Source: Pseudonocardiales bacterium (GTDB lineage Bacteria > Actinomycetota > Actinomycetes > Mycobacteriales > QHCD01). From it: DNA of 53,861 bases. Position 1 is the first letter of the stretch. Each line of letters opens with the position of its first letter. The DNA lies in NCBI GenBank assembly GCA_003244255.1, contig QHCD01000022.1, positions 1 to 53,861 on the forward strand. Reading direction: 5' to 3'. The notes beneath the pieces were generated by a model. It made no database searches. It saw only the letters and a program-made list of their open reading frames with translations, and was not told where the DNA came from. The position numbers and the translations under genes are program-made. Shown in pieces: positions 17,066 to 25,364 of the stretch.

Positions 17066-17853
17066 TCGACATTCGCAAGCTGACTGTGCGTTTGGGCGCG
17101 CGGCCGGTGGTGCAAGACGTGACGTTCTCGGTCGCGGCACAGCGGTGGCTCGCGTTGGTCGGACCTAACGGCGCAGGCAAGACGACGCTGGTGCGCGCCC
17201 TGGCCGGGTTGGTCGACTTCGGCGGCTCCGTCCGCATCGATGACCGCGAGTCGCGTGCGATGTCGCGCCGGGACCTGGCCCGATCCGTCGCCTATGTGCC
17301 TCAACAGCCGGGCTTCCCCGCGGACATGACGGTGGGCGACTATGTGCTGCTCGGTCGCACCCCGCACCTGCGGCCGCTGCGTTCGGAAACCGCGAGTGAC
17401 CGGCGAGTGTGCGCGGACCTGTTGGGGCGGCTGGGGTTCGCTCACCTGGCAGGGCGCCGCCTCGCGACCCTGTCCGGCGGCGAACGGCAGCGCCTCGTGC
17501 TGGCTCGGGCGCTGGCCCAGCAGGCACCGGTGTTGCTGCTCGATGAGCCGACCAGCGCTCTTGACCTGGGTCGCCGGATAGACGCGTTGGAACTCATCGA
17601 TGAGCTACGGGTCGAGCGTGGGCTGACCGTCGTCACGGTCGTGCACGACCTGACCTTGGCAGCGCAGTTTGCCGACACCCTTGCGCTGTTACACCACGGG
17701 CGGCTTGTCACGCAGGGCGCGCCCGCTGACGTGTTGCGCGACGAGGTTCTCAGCGACACCTACGACGCGACCGTGCGCGTCGTCGATGACCACGGTCAGC
17801 TGGTGGTGACCTCACGGCGATGGAACTGCTGGGCGACGGAGGATGCGCAATGA
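17062..17853 (+). CDS. btuD: Corrinoid ABC transporter ATP-binding protein
   Basis: 263 aa from the GTG that overlaps the btuC stop by four bases (GTGA); the open frame extends upstream only in the btuC shadow. Walker A GPNGAGKTT at 34-42, Q-loop in VPQQPGF, signature LSGGERQR at 137-144, Walker B LLLDEPTSALD with D161-E162, and H-loop H195 are all intact, so it is an active ATPase. It energises the BtuFC uptake system. The 3' end overlaps cobO by ATGA. Confidence 0.93.
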   Translation: MIDIRKLTVRLGARPVVQDVTFSVAAQRWLALVGPNGAGKTTLVRALAGLVDFGGSVRIDDRESRAMSRRDLARSVAYVPQQPGFPADMTVGDYVLLGRTPHLRPLRSETASDRRVCADLLGRLGFAHLAGRRLATLSGGERQRLVLARALAQQAPVLLLDEPTSALDLGRRIDALELIDELRVERGLTVVTVVHDLTLAAQFADTLALLHHGRLVTQGAPADVLRDEVLSDTYDATVRVVDDHGQLVVTSRRWNCWATEDAQ

Positions 17854-18389
17854 CTCGAACGATGTCCTCGCGAGCGACGACACGAGTGCTGGTCAACACT
17901 GGGCACGGCAAAGGCAAGTCATCGGCAGCGTTCGGTGTCATGGGCCGGGCCTGGGCACGCGGCTGGACGGTGGCCGTGGTCCAGTTCGTCAAGGGCGGCA
18001 AGTGGCAGGTCGGCGAGAAGAAGCTTGCCGACCATCTGGGCATCGAGTGGCACACCCTCGGTGACGGGTTCACCTGGGAGTCCACCAACCTGGACGAGAC
18101 GGCGGCGAAGAACCGGCATGCGTGGCGGGTCGCGGCCGACAAACTGGCCAGCGGTGACTATGACCTGCTGATCCTGGACGAGCTCACCTACACGATCAGT
18201 TACGGCTGGGTCTCGGCCGAGGACGTCGTGGTCGCCATCACCGGGCGCCACCCACGTACCAACGTCGTCGTCACCGGCCGCGACGCCGCACCCGAGCTCG
18301 TCGAGATTGCCGACACCGTCACCGAGATGCGCAAGATCAAGCATGCCTACGACGCCGGCATCCGCGCCCGCAAAGGCATCGAGTACTGA
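17850..18389 (+). CDS. cobO: Cob(I)yrinic acid a,c-diamide adenosyltransferase
   Basis: 179 aa from the ATG at 17850, with GGAGG 7 nt upstream; an in-frame ATG at 17820 lies inside btuD and has no SD. CobO/BtuR family: P-loop GHGKGKSS at 18-25, AVVQFVKGGKWQVGE, the Walker-B-like DLLILDELTYTISYGWV, and the closing VTGRDAAPELVEIAD and RKGIEY. It attaches the adenosyl ligand to the corrin cobalt, the step needed before amidation and nucleotide-loop assembly. It is translationally coupled to btuD. Confidence 0.95.
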   Translation: MTRTMSSRATTRVLVNTGHGKGKSSAAFGVMGRAWARGWTVAVVQFVKGGKWQVGEKKLADHLGIEWHTLGDGFTWESTNLDETAAKNRHAWRVAADKLASGDYDLLILDELTYTISYGWVSAEDVVVAITGRHPRTNVVVTGRDAAPELVEIADTVTEMRKIKHAYDAGIRARKGIEY

Positions 18390-18390
18390 G

Positions 18391-19041
18391 GTGATGCCGA
18401 CCGCCCGACCACAGCTGCTGCTGCGCGACGAAGGCGGCGCAGCGTTGCCGACGCTGCTCTGGCGGTTCCCCGAGCCGGTGCTCTCGGTGTCGAGCGCGGC
18501 AGCCGGCGGCGGACTGACCAGAGTTCGCTGGGTGATCAATGCACAGGTGAGGCACGACTACCGTCGAACCGATCTGGACGAACACATCGCCCAGATCGCG
18601 GCGGCAACGCACCTGGCCGGCCCCGGCGTCGGGCTGCTGACCGCGGTCGACGTCCGGCGCCATCACAGCGTGACCGTCGACGACGTCACGGTGACCGCAA
18701 CGGTTGGCGTCACCGATCCGGTGTGGGCAGCCGACCTGTCGGCAACCTCAGCGGCACAGGCGCCAGCGGTCGGCACCATCAACGTGGTGGCAGCGCTGCC
18801 GACCCGGATCCTGCCCGGCGGATTGATCAACCTGGTCGCGACGATCACCGAAGCCAAGTGCCAGGCACTCGCCGACCGCAAGGTTGCTGGCACCGGGACA
18901 CCATCGGACGCGGTCACCGTCGTGTGCCCGGCCGATGGCGTCGCCGACCGCTTCGGCGGACCGCGATCGGAGTGCGGGCGGGCAGCGGCGGCGGCGACCT
19001 ACCGCGCGATCATCGCCGGCCTCGACCAGCCGGGAGGATGA
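18391..19041 (+). CDS. cbiZ: Adenosylcobinamide amidohydrolase
   Basis: 216 aa from the GTG at 18391 (an adjacent ATG at 18394 is also possible). The open frame is longer upstream but only within cobO. The CbiZ family is recognisable from VNAQV-like VINAQVRHDYRRTDL, GVGLLTAVDVRRHH, TATVGVTDPVWA, GTINVVAALPTRILPGGLINLVATITEAKCQAL and the C-terminal GTPSDAVTVVCP. CbiZ cleaves the aminopropanol amide of adenosylcobinamide or pseudo-B12 to give adenosylcobyric acid, which CbiB (next genes) can re-use. This marks the operon as a salvage and remodelling route. Confidence 0.88.
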   Translation: MMPTARPQLLLRDEGGAALPTLLWRFPEPVLSVSSAAAGGGLTRVRWVINAQVRHDYRRTDLDEHIAQIAAATHLAGPGVGLLTAVDVRRHHSVTVDDVTVTATVGVTDPVWAADLSATSAAQAPAVGTINVVAALPTRILPGGLINLVATITEAKCQALADRKVAGTGTPSDAVTVVCPADGVADRFGGPRSECGRAAAAATYRAIIAGLDQPGG

Positions 19042-19568
19042 CAGTGCTGATCCTGGTGCTCGGTGGTGCCCGGTCCGGCAAGTCCCACGTCGCCGAAGCC
19101 CTCGCCGGCCGCCTGCCGCGGCCCGTCACCTACGTCGCCACATTGATCCCGGACAGCCACGACCATGACCTGTGCCAGCGGATCGAGGCGCACCGGCGTC
19201 GCCGTCCTGCAGCCTGGCGCACCACGGACGCCGAGCGGGACCTGGCCGCGCAGTTGCAGACCTTCCCCGCGACGGTCCTGCTCGACAGCCTTGGCCCCTG
19301 GGTCAGCGCGCACCATCCCAACCACGACGCCGCGCAGGGCTTGGCCGCCATGCTGGCGGCCCGTCCGGGTGATTCGGTCGTCGTCAGCGACGAGGTCGGG
19401 ATGTCGGTGCACCCGAGCACGTCTGCCGGTCGTGCGTTCCGCGACGAGCTAGGCGCGGTGAACAGCGCCATCGCTGCCCTCGCCGACCACACCCTGCTGG
19501 TGGTCGCGGGACGGGTCATCCGGGCGGCAGAACTTGACCTCGACGGCGTCCTCGGATCGGCACGCTGA
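19038..19568 (+). CDS. cobU: Adenosylcobinamide kinase / adenosylcobinamide-phosphate guanylyltransferase
   Basis: 176 aa from the ATG overlapping the cbiZ stop (ATGA). The SD GGAGG is directly against this ATG, so the in-frame GTG at 19044, 6 nt past the SD, may be the real start. The N-terminal P-loop GGARSGKS (9-16), EAHRRRRPAAWRT and VVVSDEVGMSVHPSTSAGRAFRDELGAVN are standard CobU blocks. The enzyme phosphorylates adenosylcobinamide and transfers GMP to it, in the cytosol, feeding CobS. Confidence 0.93.
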   Translation: MTVLILVLGGARSGKSHVAEALAGRLPRPVTYVATLIPDSHDHDLCQRIEAHRRRRPAAWRTTDAERDLAAQLQTFPATVLLDSLGPWVSAHHPNHDAAQGLAAMLAARPGDSVVVSDEVGMSVHPSTSAGRAFRDELGAVNSAIAALADHTLLVVAGRVIRAAELDLDGVLGSAR

Positions 19569-20299
19569 TGCGTCGCGCACTGTCGTTCCTCACCCTGCTC
19601 GGCGGCCCGGCGCCGCCGGATCCGTCGACGTTCGTGTGGTTCCCGGTCGTCGGAGTGCTGGTCGGATCCGCGGTCGGCGGGGCGTGGCGCGGCGCGGGCG
19701 AGATCTGGGCCCCGCCGGTGGCCGCCGCTCTGGCGCTGCTGGTCGACGCCGTCCTCACCGGCGGGCTTCATCTCGATGGGCTGGCCGACAGCGGTGACGG
19801 GCTGCTGCCGGCGATGCCGACCGAGCGCCGGTTGGCGGTCATGGCGGACCCGCGTATCGGCGCGTTCGGCGCGATCACGCTGGTTGTCGTGATCCTCGCG
19901 CGTTACGCCGCGCTCGTGGTCGCGCCGGCGTCGGTGTGGGTCGTGGCCGGATTGTGGTGCGCCTCGCGGGCCGCTGTCGCCGTCGTGGCACTGACCGTGC
20001 GCTACGCGCGCGAGGACGGCCTGGCCAGCGCCTTCCTGCCCAGGCCGACTGCTGCCGTGGGCTCAGGCGTGACGCTGGCCGTGGCGGTCGCGGTGCTCGG
20101 GTTGGCCATCGCGCTGCCGCTGATGCTGACCAGCCGCGCGGGTGCCGGCGCGATCGCGATCATCGCCGAGCTCGCGGTGATCGCGGGCATCACTGTCCTC
20201 GCCGTGCGCCGAGTCGGCGGCTACACCGGCGACGTGCTGGGTGCGCAGGTCGTCCTCGGTGAGACCGCTGGTCTGCTCGCATTGGCCGCGAGGTGGTGA
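19568..20299 (+). CDS. cobS: Adenosylcobinamide-GDP ribazoletransferase (cobalamin synthase)
   Basis: 243 aa integral membrane protein, TGATG overlap with cobU. The diagnostic motif HLDGLADSGDGL is at 68-79 (D70, D74, D77 are the metal ligands of the family), followed by the conserved MADPRIGAFGA. Several hydrophobic helices are seen over about 85-240. It joins adenosylcobinamide-GDP and alpha-ribazole made by CobT to finish cobalamin. It ends in a GTGA overlap with cbiB. Confidence 0.94.
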   Translation: MRRALSFLTLLGGPAPPDPSTFVWFPVVGVLVGSAVGGAWRGAGEIWAPPVAAALALLVDAVLTGGLHLDGLADSGDGLLPAMPTERRLAVMADPRIGAFGAITLVVVILARYAALVVAPASVWVVAGLWCASRAAVAVVALTVRYAREDGLASAFLPRPTAAVGSGVTLAVAVAVLGLAIALPLMLTSRAGAGAIAIIAELAVIAGITVLAVRRVGGYTGDVLGAQVVLGETAGLLALAARW

Positions 20300-21204
20300 G
20301 CGCGGCACTGAATGGCCGGGCGCGTGCCGTCGCGGTCGGTCTGCTGGCGGACCTGCTCGTCGGCGATCCGCCGCCGCCGTGGCATCCGGTGGGGTGGTTC
20401 GGCACCGCCATGGCCGGAGCCGAACGCGTCCTGTACCGCGACGCGCGCAGCGCGGGCGTGGCCCACGCGGGCATCGGCGCGCTGGTCGGCTGGGCCGCCG
20501 CCCGGGCCTGCCCGTCCACCGCGGTCGCGACGGGTATCTGCGTTGCCGGTCGCGGGCTGACCCGCGCAGCGCATGAGGTCGCCGATCGGCTCGCGGACGA
20601 CGACCTCGACGGCGCCCGCGAACTGCTCCCGGGCCTGGCCGGCCGCGACCCCGCCAATCTCGACCGCGCCGAGATCACCCGGGCCGTAGTCGAATCGGTC
20701 GCGGAGAACACCGTCGACGCGATCGTCGCTCCGGCGTGCTGGGCCGTGCTGGCAGGCGCACCGGGTGTGTTCGTGCACCGCGCGGTGAACACGATGGACG
20801 CGATGGTTGGCCACCGCAATCGTCGGTACCAACGCTACGGGTGGGCCGCGGCGCGCCTCGACGACGCCGCCGCGTGGCTGCCCGCCCGCTTGACCGCCTG
20901 CCTCGTCGCGACGGTACGACCACACGCGACCGCGCGGATCGGTCGCGTCGTGCGCGACCAGGCTTCGGCACATCCGTCGCCGAACGCCGGGGTCGCCGAG
21001 GCGGCGTACGCGGCTGCGCTCGACATCCAGCTCGGCGGAACCAATCGCTACGGCGAGGCGATCGAACATCGACCGCGACTGGGCAACGGGCCGCCGCCGA
21101 CGCCCGTGGACATCCGCCGCGCCACCCGACTCTGTCGTGATGTCACGCTCGCCGCGATCGCGCTGCTCGCCACGATGCCCGCGCGGACCGGGGCCGCACC
21201 ATGA
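20296..21204 (+). CDS. cbiB: Adenosylcobinamide-phosphate synthase (CbiB/CobD)
   Basis: 302 aa from the GTG at 20296 overlapping cobS; another GTG is at 20293. Family blocks are LLADLLVGDPPPPWHPVGWFG at the N-terminus, RDPANLDRAEITRAVVESVAENTVDAIVAP, AVNTMDAMVGHRN and the C-terminal LGGTNRYGE. It is a membrane protein that condenses adenosylcobyric acid with aminopropanol (phosphate). It uses the product of CbiZ or CobQ and the aminopropanol phosphate made by the decarboxylase in the next gene. Confidence 0.94.
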   Translation: MSAALNGRARAVAVGLLADLLVGDPPPPWHPVGWFGTAMAGAERVLYRDARSAGVAHAGIGALVGWAAARACPSTAVATGICVAGRGLTRAAHEVADRLADDDLDGARELLPGLAGRDPANLDRAEITRAVVESVAENTVDAIVAPACWAVLAGAPGVFVHRAVNTMDAMVGHRNRRYQRYGWAAARLDDAAAWLPARLTACLVATVRPHATARIGRVVRDQASAHPSPNAGVAEAAYAAALDIQLGGTNRYGEAIEHRPRLGNGPPPTPVDIRRATRLCRDVTLAAIALLATMPARTGAAP

Positions 21205-22097
21205 TCCCGTCCGCCGGGGCACATGGCGGCGACGTGGCGGCGATCGCCGCCGCCGTCGGACGTCCCGTCACCGACTTCCTCGACCTGTCCGCGTCCCTCA
21301 ACCCGCTCGCGCCCGACGTCACACCGGTCCTTCGCCGTCATCTCGACGCCGCTCGCCGCTACCCGGACGCTCGCGCCGCGCACGCGGCCCTGGCGACCGC
21401 GATGGCCGTCGACCCGGATCGTCTGCTGCTTACCAACGGCGGCGCCGAAGCCATCAGCCTGCTCGCCGGCGAGCTGTCCGGTCGGGTCAGCGAACCGGAG
21501 TTCGCGCTGCATCCGCGCAGCGGCAGCGGACCGGTCTGGCGGTCGAACCCGCACAACCCAACCGGTCTGCTCGCCGGTCCCGGTCAGACGGCGGGCGTAT
21601 GGGACGAGGCGTTCTACCCGCTCGCCAGCGGCAGCTGGACCCGCGGTGATGCCGGCGTTCCGGTCGTCGGATCGCTCACCAAACTCCTCGGCTGCCCCGG
21701 CTTGCGCGTCGGATACCTGCTCGCCGACGCGCCGCTGATCGAGCGGTGCCGCCGCCGCCAACCCGCCTGGTCGGTCAACGGCCTGGCCTGCGACGCGCTC
21801 GCGGAACTCCTCCACGCAGTCGACCTGCCCGGGTGGACGGCGGGCATCGCCGCGCTGCGCAGTGAACTCGTCGACCTGCTCCAGCGCCATGGGCTCACGG
21901 CCCGGCGGTCCGACGCGAACTGGCTACTCGTCGATGCGCCGGGACTGCGGGAGCGGTTGGCCCCGCACGGCGTGCTCGTGCGCGACTGCGCCAGCTTCGG
22001 ACTCCGCGGCGTGGTGCGGATCGCCGTGCCGGACCATGCGGGTCTCGGCCGCCTCGACACCGCTCTCACCGCTACCGAACGGAGGCGAATGCCGTGA
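21201..22097 (+). CDS. cobC: PLP-dependent threonine-phosphate decarboxylase-like protein
   Basis: 298 aa, a class I/II aminotransferase fold shortened relative to the usual 340-360 aa. The PLP-binding lysine is K161 in GSLTKLLGCPGLRVGYL. LDLSASLNPLAPDV and NGGAEAISLLAGEL are the N-terminal family blocks, and WRSNPHNPTGLL is the substrate-site strand. The segment between about residues 90 and 110 is compressed. It should decarboxylate threonine phosphate to (R)-1-amino-2-propanol phosphate for CbiB. The start overlaps the cbiB stop (ATGA). Confidence 0.85.
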   Translation: MIPSAGAHGGDVAAIAAAVGRPVTDFLDLSASLNPLAPDVTPVLRRHLDAARRYPDARAAHAALATAMAVDPDRLLLTNGGAEAISLLAGELSGRVSEPEFALHPRSGSGPVWRSNPHNPTGLLAGPGQTAGVWDEAFYPLASGSWTRGDAGVPVVGSLTKLLGCPGLRVGYLLADAPLIERCRRRQPAWSVNGLACDALAELLHAVDLPGWTAGIAALRSELVDLLQRHGLTARRSDANWLLVDAPGLRERLAPHGVLVRDCASFGLRGVVRIAVPDHAGLGRLDTALTATERRRMP

Positions 22098-23158
22098 CCG
22101 CGACAACCACGTTTGTTGCTGCCCGTGCCGCCGTGCGAGCGGTCGACGAAGCCGCCGCCGCCGGTGCCCGCGAACGCCATCTGCGGTTGACCAAACCACC
22201 CGGGTCACTGGGGCGACTCGAAGACCTCGGCGTGCAACTCGCCGCGATCAGCGGGCAGGTGCCGCCGCCGGTCCCCGAGCCGGTCACGGTCGCGGTTTTC
22301 GCGGCCGACCACGGCGTGATCTCGGAGGCGGTCTCCGCGTGGCCGCAGGAGGTCACCGCCCAGATGGTCGCCAACTTCGGGGCCGGCGGTGCGGCCATCA
22401 ACGTCATCGCTCGACAGATCGGCGCCCAGGTCGTCGTGATCGACGTCGGCGTCGCCGGTGACCTGCTCCCCGGGACGGTTGGCGTGCTCGACCGGCGAGT
22501 ACGCCGGGGCACCCGCAACCTCGCCGTCGAGTCCGCGATGACCGACGCGGAGATGACCGCCGCGCTTGACACCGGCGCCAGCGTGACCCACGACGCCATC
22601 AGCGACGGCGCACGGCTGCTCGTCACCGGAGACATGGGCATCGGCAACACCACCGCGTCCACCGCGATCGTGGCCGCGCTCACCGGAACAGTCCCCGTCG
22701 TCGGCCCGGGCGCCGGTGCGGACGCTGCGACCATGGAGCGCAAGAGCCAAGTGATCCGGCGCGCGCTCGCCCGGCTTCCGGACGAGCCTGCCCCGCTACG
22801 AGTGCTTGCCGAGGTCGGCGGCCTGGAGATCGCGGCGCTGGTCGGCTTCATCACCGCCGGCGCCGCCGCCGGCACCCCCGTTGTCGTCGACGGGCTCATC
22901 GCCACGGCGGCCGCCCTCGTCGCCACCCGGGCCACCCCGCTCGTGGGCGACTACCTCATCGCCGCGCACCGCTCCAGCGAACCCGCCGCGGGGCCGGCAT
23001 TAGACGCCCTGGGATTGAGCCCGCTGATCGACCTCGGGATGCGCCTGGGTGAGGGCAGCGGCGCGGCGCTCGCGGTACCGCTCGTCCAGGCTGCGGCGCG
23101 GATTCTCGGTGAGATGGCCACCTTCGACTCCGCTGGAATCACCACCAAGCCGGCATGA
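22094..23158 (+). CDS. cobT: Nicotinate-nucleotide-dimethylbenzimidazole phosphoribosyltransferase
   Basis: 354 aa, normal length; GTGA overlap with the gene before. Family blocks: LTKPPGSLGRLEDL, FAADHGVISEAVSAWPQEVTAQMVANF, GDMGIGNTTASTAI, and the catalytic glutamate E320 in RLGEGSGAAL. It activates the lower-ligand base to alpha-ribazole phosphate. Its presence beside cbiZ means the cell can replace a foreign lower ligand after removing the loop. Confidence 0.96.
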   Translation: MTATTTFVAARAAVRAVDEAAAAGARERHLRLTKPPGSLGRLEDLGVQLAAISGQVPPPVPEPVTVAVFAADHGVISEAVSAWPQEVTAQMVANFGAGGAAINVIARQIGAQVVVIDVGVAGDLLPGTVGVLDRRVRRGTRNLAVESAMTDAEMTAALDTGASVTHDAISDGARLLVTGDMGIGNTTASTAIVAALTGTVPVVGPGAGADAATMERKSQVIRRALARLPDEPAPLRVLAEVGGLEIAALVGFITAGAAAGTPVVVDGLIATAAALVATRATPLVGDYLIAAHRSSEPAAGPALDALGLSPLIDLGMRLGEGSGAALAVPLVQAAARILGEMATFDSAGITTKPA

Positions 23159-24627
23159 GTAACCGGGCCGGCGGGCTGCTCGTGTGCGGGACCGCGTCCA
23201 ATGCCGGCAAGACCACGCTCGTCGCCGGCCTGTGCCGAGCCCTGGCCCGCCGCGGGGTGGGCGTCGCGCCGTTCAAAGCCCAGAACATGTCGTTGAACTC
23301 CGGCGTCACTCCGGACGGGCACGAGATCGCGCGCGCCCAACTCCTGCAGGCCGAAGCCGCCGGGACTGTACCCCACGGGTCGATGAACCCGATCCTGATC
23401 AAACCGGGCAGCGACCGTCGAAGCCACCTCATCGTCAACGGCCTGCCCGCAGGTGACCTCGACGCCAGAAGCTACCTGCAGCAGCGTCGGCAGTTGCTCG
23501 ACGTCGTCGTCGCCGCGTACGAGGACCTCGCATCGCGCTCCGACGTAATCATCGCCGAGGGCGCCGGCAGCCCCGCCGAGATGAACCTGCGTGAGCATGA
23601 CATCGTCAACCTCGGTTTCGCACACGCCGTCGACCTGCCGGTCATCCTGGTTGCCGACATTGATCGCGGCGGCGCGTTCGCCTCCCTCATCGGCACCCTG
23701 GCGTGCCTCGACGACGCCGACCGGGCCCGCATCCGCGGGTTCGTCATCAACCGCTTCCGCGGCGACCCACACGTCCTAGCGCCAGGACTCGACGAGCTCA
23801 CCAGGCGCACCGGGCTCCCGGTCTACGGCGTGCTGCCCTACGACCCGGCACTGCAACTCGACGCCGAAGACAGCCTGTCCACCAACTGGGCACCGACCCC
23901 GGCTCCGCCACTGGGCCCGGACATCCTCCGTATCACCGTCATCCGATTCCCGCGCGCCAGCAACCTCACCGATTTCGAGCCGCTTGCGGCCGAACCCGGC
24001 GTCGTCCTGACCTTCGCCGACGTGCCGCAGCAGATCCTCGACGCGGATCTCGTCGTGCTGCCCGGCACGCGCAGCACCGTTGACGACCTGAACTGGCTTC
24101 GCACTACCGGTTTCCCCGAGCCGCTGCGAGAACGGGCCGATCAGCGGCTGCCGATACTCGGGATCTGCGGCGGCTACCAGATGCTCGGCGAACACATCAG
24201 CGACGACGTCGAATCCCGAGCCGGCACCGTCGAAGCGCTCGGGATACTTCCTGTCACCACTCGGTTCACTCCGGCAAAGACCGTGCGCTGTGTCAGCGCG
24301 CGCCTTCCCGACGGAACGCAGGTAACCGGCTATCAGCTACATCACGGCCACGTCACCCGGCACGGCGGAGCAGAACTGCTGCCCGGCGAAGGTTGCCGCC
24401 ATGCCAACACCTACGGCACCACCTGGCACGGGCTGCTCGACTCCGACGCCTACCGTCGCGCGCTCCTCACCAAGGTGGCCGCCGCCGCCGACCGAATCTT
24501 CACCACCTCAGATCTGCGCTGGCATGACGAGCGACACCAGCGACTCGACCGGCTCGGCGACCTCATCGAGCGACACGTCGATCCCGGCCTCCTCGCACAG
24601 TTCGCCAGTAGACAGCCGACCACCTAA
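23155..24627 (+). CDS. cobQ: Cobyric acid synthase
   Basis: 490 aa, ATGA overlap with cobT. The N-terminal dethiobiotin-synthetase-like domain has the P-loop CGTASNAGKTTL and the conserved KAQNMSLNSGVTPDGHEIARAQ. The C-terminal glutamine amidotransferase domain has nucleophile C338 in ILGICGGYQMLGE and histidines in GYQLHHGHVTRHGG. It amidates adenosylcobyrinic acid a,c-diamide at four positions. As no corrin-ring genes are visible here, the diamide must come from another locus or from uptake. It is the last gene of the operon; an ISL3 element sits 71 bp downstream. Confidence 0.95.
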   Translation: MSNRAGGLLVCGTASNAGKTTLVAGLCRALARRGVGVAPFKAQNMSLNSGVTPDGHEIARAQLLQAEAAGTVPHGSMNPILIKPGSDRRSHLIVNGLPAGDLDARSYLQQRRQLLDVVVAAYEDLASRSDVIIAEGAGSPAEMNLREHDIVNLGFAHAVDLPVILVADIDRGGAFASLIGTLACLDDADRARIRGFVINRFRGDPHVLAPGLDELTRRTGLPVYGVLPYDPALQLDAEDSLSTNWAPTPAPPLGPDILRITVIRFPRASNLTDFEPLAAEPGVVLTFADVPQQILDADLVVLPGTRSTVDDLNWLRTTGFPEPLRERADQRLPILGICGGYQMLGEHISDDVESRAGTVEALGILPVTTRFTPAKTVRCVSARLPDGTQVTGYQLHHGHVTRHGGAELLPGEGCRHANTYGTTWHGLLDSDAYRRALLTKVAAAADRIFTTSDLRWHDERHQRLDRLGDLIERHVDPGLLAQFASRQPTT

Positions 24628-24690
24628 GAGCGCGCCCCGGCGGCAACGGTTGCTCATCCAATAGAGGCGCGATCATGGCGAGTCCGCTCA

Positions 24691-24698
24691 CCTATACC
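24691..24698. repeat. Left copy of 8-bp target-site duplication
   Basis: CCTATACC directly precedes the GGCTC end of the ISL3-type element; the identical 8-mer follows its GAGCC end at 25329-25336. Eight base pairs is the duplication length known for ISL3-family insertions. Confidence 0.7.
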
Positions 24699-25328
24699 GG
24701 CTCCATCGAGGACCCGGACCGGCGGGTGTGCGGCGGTTGGGGTGGATGAGACGGCGTTCTTGGCCGCCACCGCGAGTAGGTCCACGCGGTGCGTCACCGG
24801 GATCGTGGACCTGACCGGCCACCGGACACCGCGGCCGCAAGAATGATCCGCTGTTCAAGATCCGCCGGCTGCTGCGCCGCCACGCCGACCACCTATCCGA
24901 GCGGGGCTGGCAACGCCTGTTCGCCGCGCTGGAGGCCGGCGACGTGAACCAACAGATCGGGATGAGCTGGATCGCCGCACAGGACCTACGACTGATCCTC
25001 GGCTGCCCCAGCCGCGACGCGCCGAGGACCATCTCTACCACTGGCTCCTCCACTGCGCCGACACCCGGCGTGCCCGAGCTGCACCGCCTCGCCCGCACCA
25101 TCGACTCCTGGCGTGAGGAGCTATTGGCCTACTTCGACACCGGCGGCGTCTCTAACGGACCCGCCGAAGCCATGAACGCGCTGATCAAGAAGATCAAACG
25201 CGTCGGGCACGGCTACCGCAACCTCGACAACTACCGGCTCCGGCTGCTCCTGCACTGCGGCGTCACCTGGCACACTCCCCAACCAGCACGAATCAGAGGC
25301 CGACTACCACGCTTGGCCGCGTAGAGCC
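24699..25328. mobile_element. Internally deleted ISL3-family insertion sequence (630 bp)
   Basis: The element begins GGCTC (24699) and ends GAGCC (25328), the short terminal match expected for ISL3-family ends, although inner inverted-repeat similarity is weak. A perfect 8-bp duplication CCTATACC flanks it. Inside are the DDE start and the C-terminal third of an ISL3-type transposase with about 200 codons and the N-terminal zinc-finger/HTH region missing. It lies between cobQ and the convergent FGGY kinase gene and breaks neither. It is non-autonomous now but could be moved by an intact relative. Confidence 0.65.
24742..25324 (+). pseudogene. Degenerate ISL3-family transposase
   Basis: Frame one reads VDETAFLAATASRSTRCVTGIVDLTG from about 24742, containing the first DDE aspartate, then hits a stop. 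A second frame (from about 24832) gives GRKNDPLFKIRRLLRRHADHL onward. Two compensating indels near 25025 and 25070 scramble the EDHLYHWLLHCADT stretch, and the original frame resumes with GVPELHRLARTIDSWREE, then GGVSNGPAEAMNALIKKIKRVGHGYRN, which carries the last catalytic glutamate. The block between the first aspartate and the GRK segment is deleted. Not functional. Confidence 0.85.
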
Positions 25329-25336
25329 CCTATACC
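25329..25336. repeat. Right copy of 8-bp target-site duplication
   Basis: CCTATACC, identical to 24691-24698, immediately outside the right end of the ISL3 element. Confidence 0.7.
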
Positions 25337-25364
25337 GAGGGCGGGTTCAGTTCACGGATCAGAT

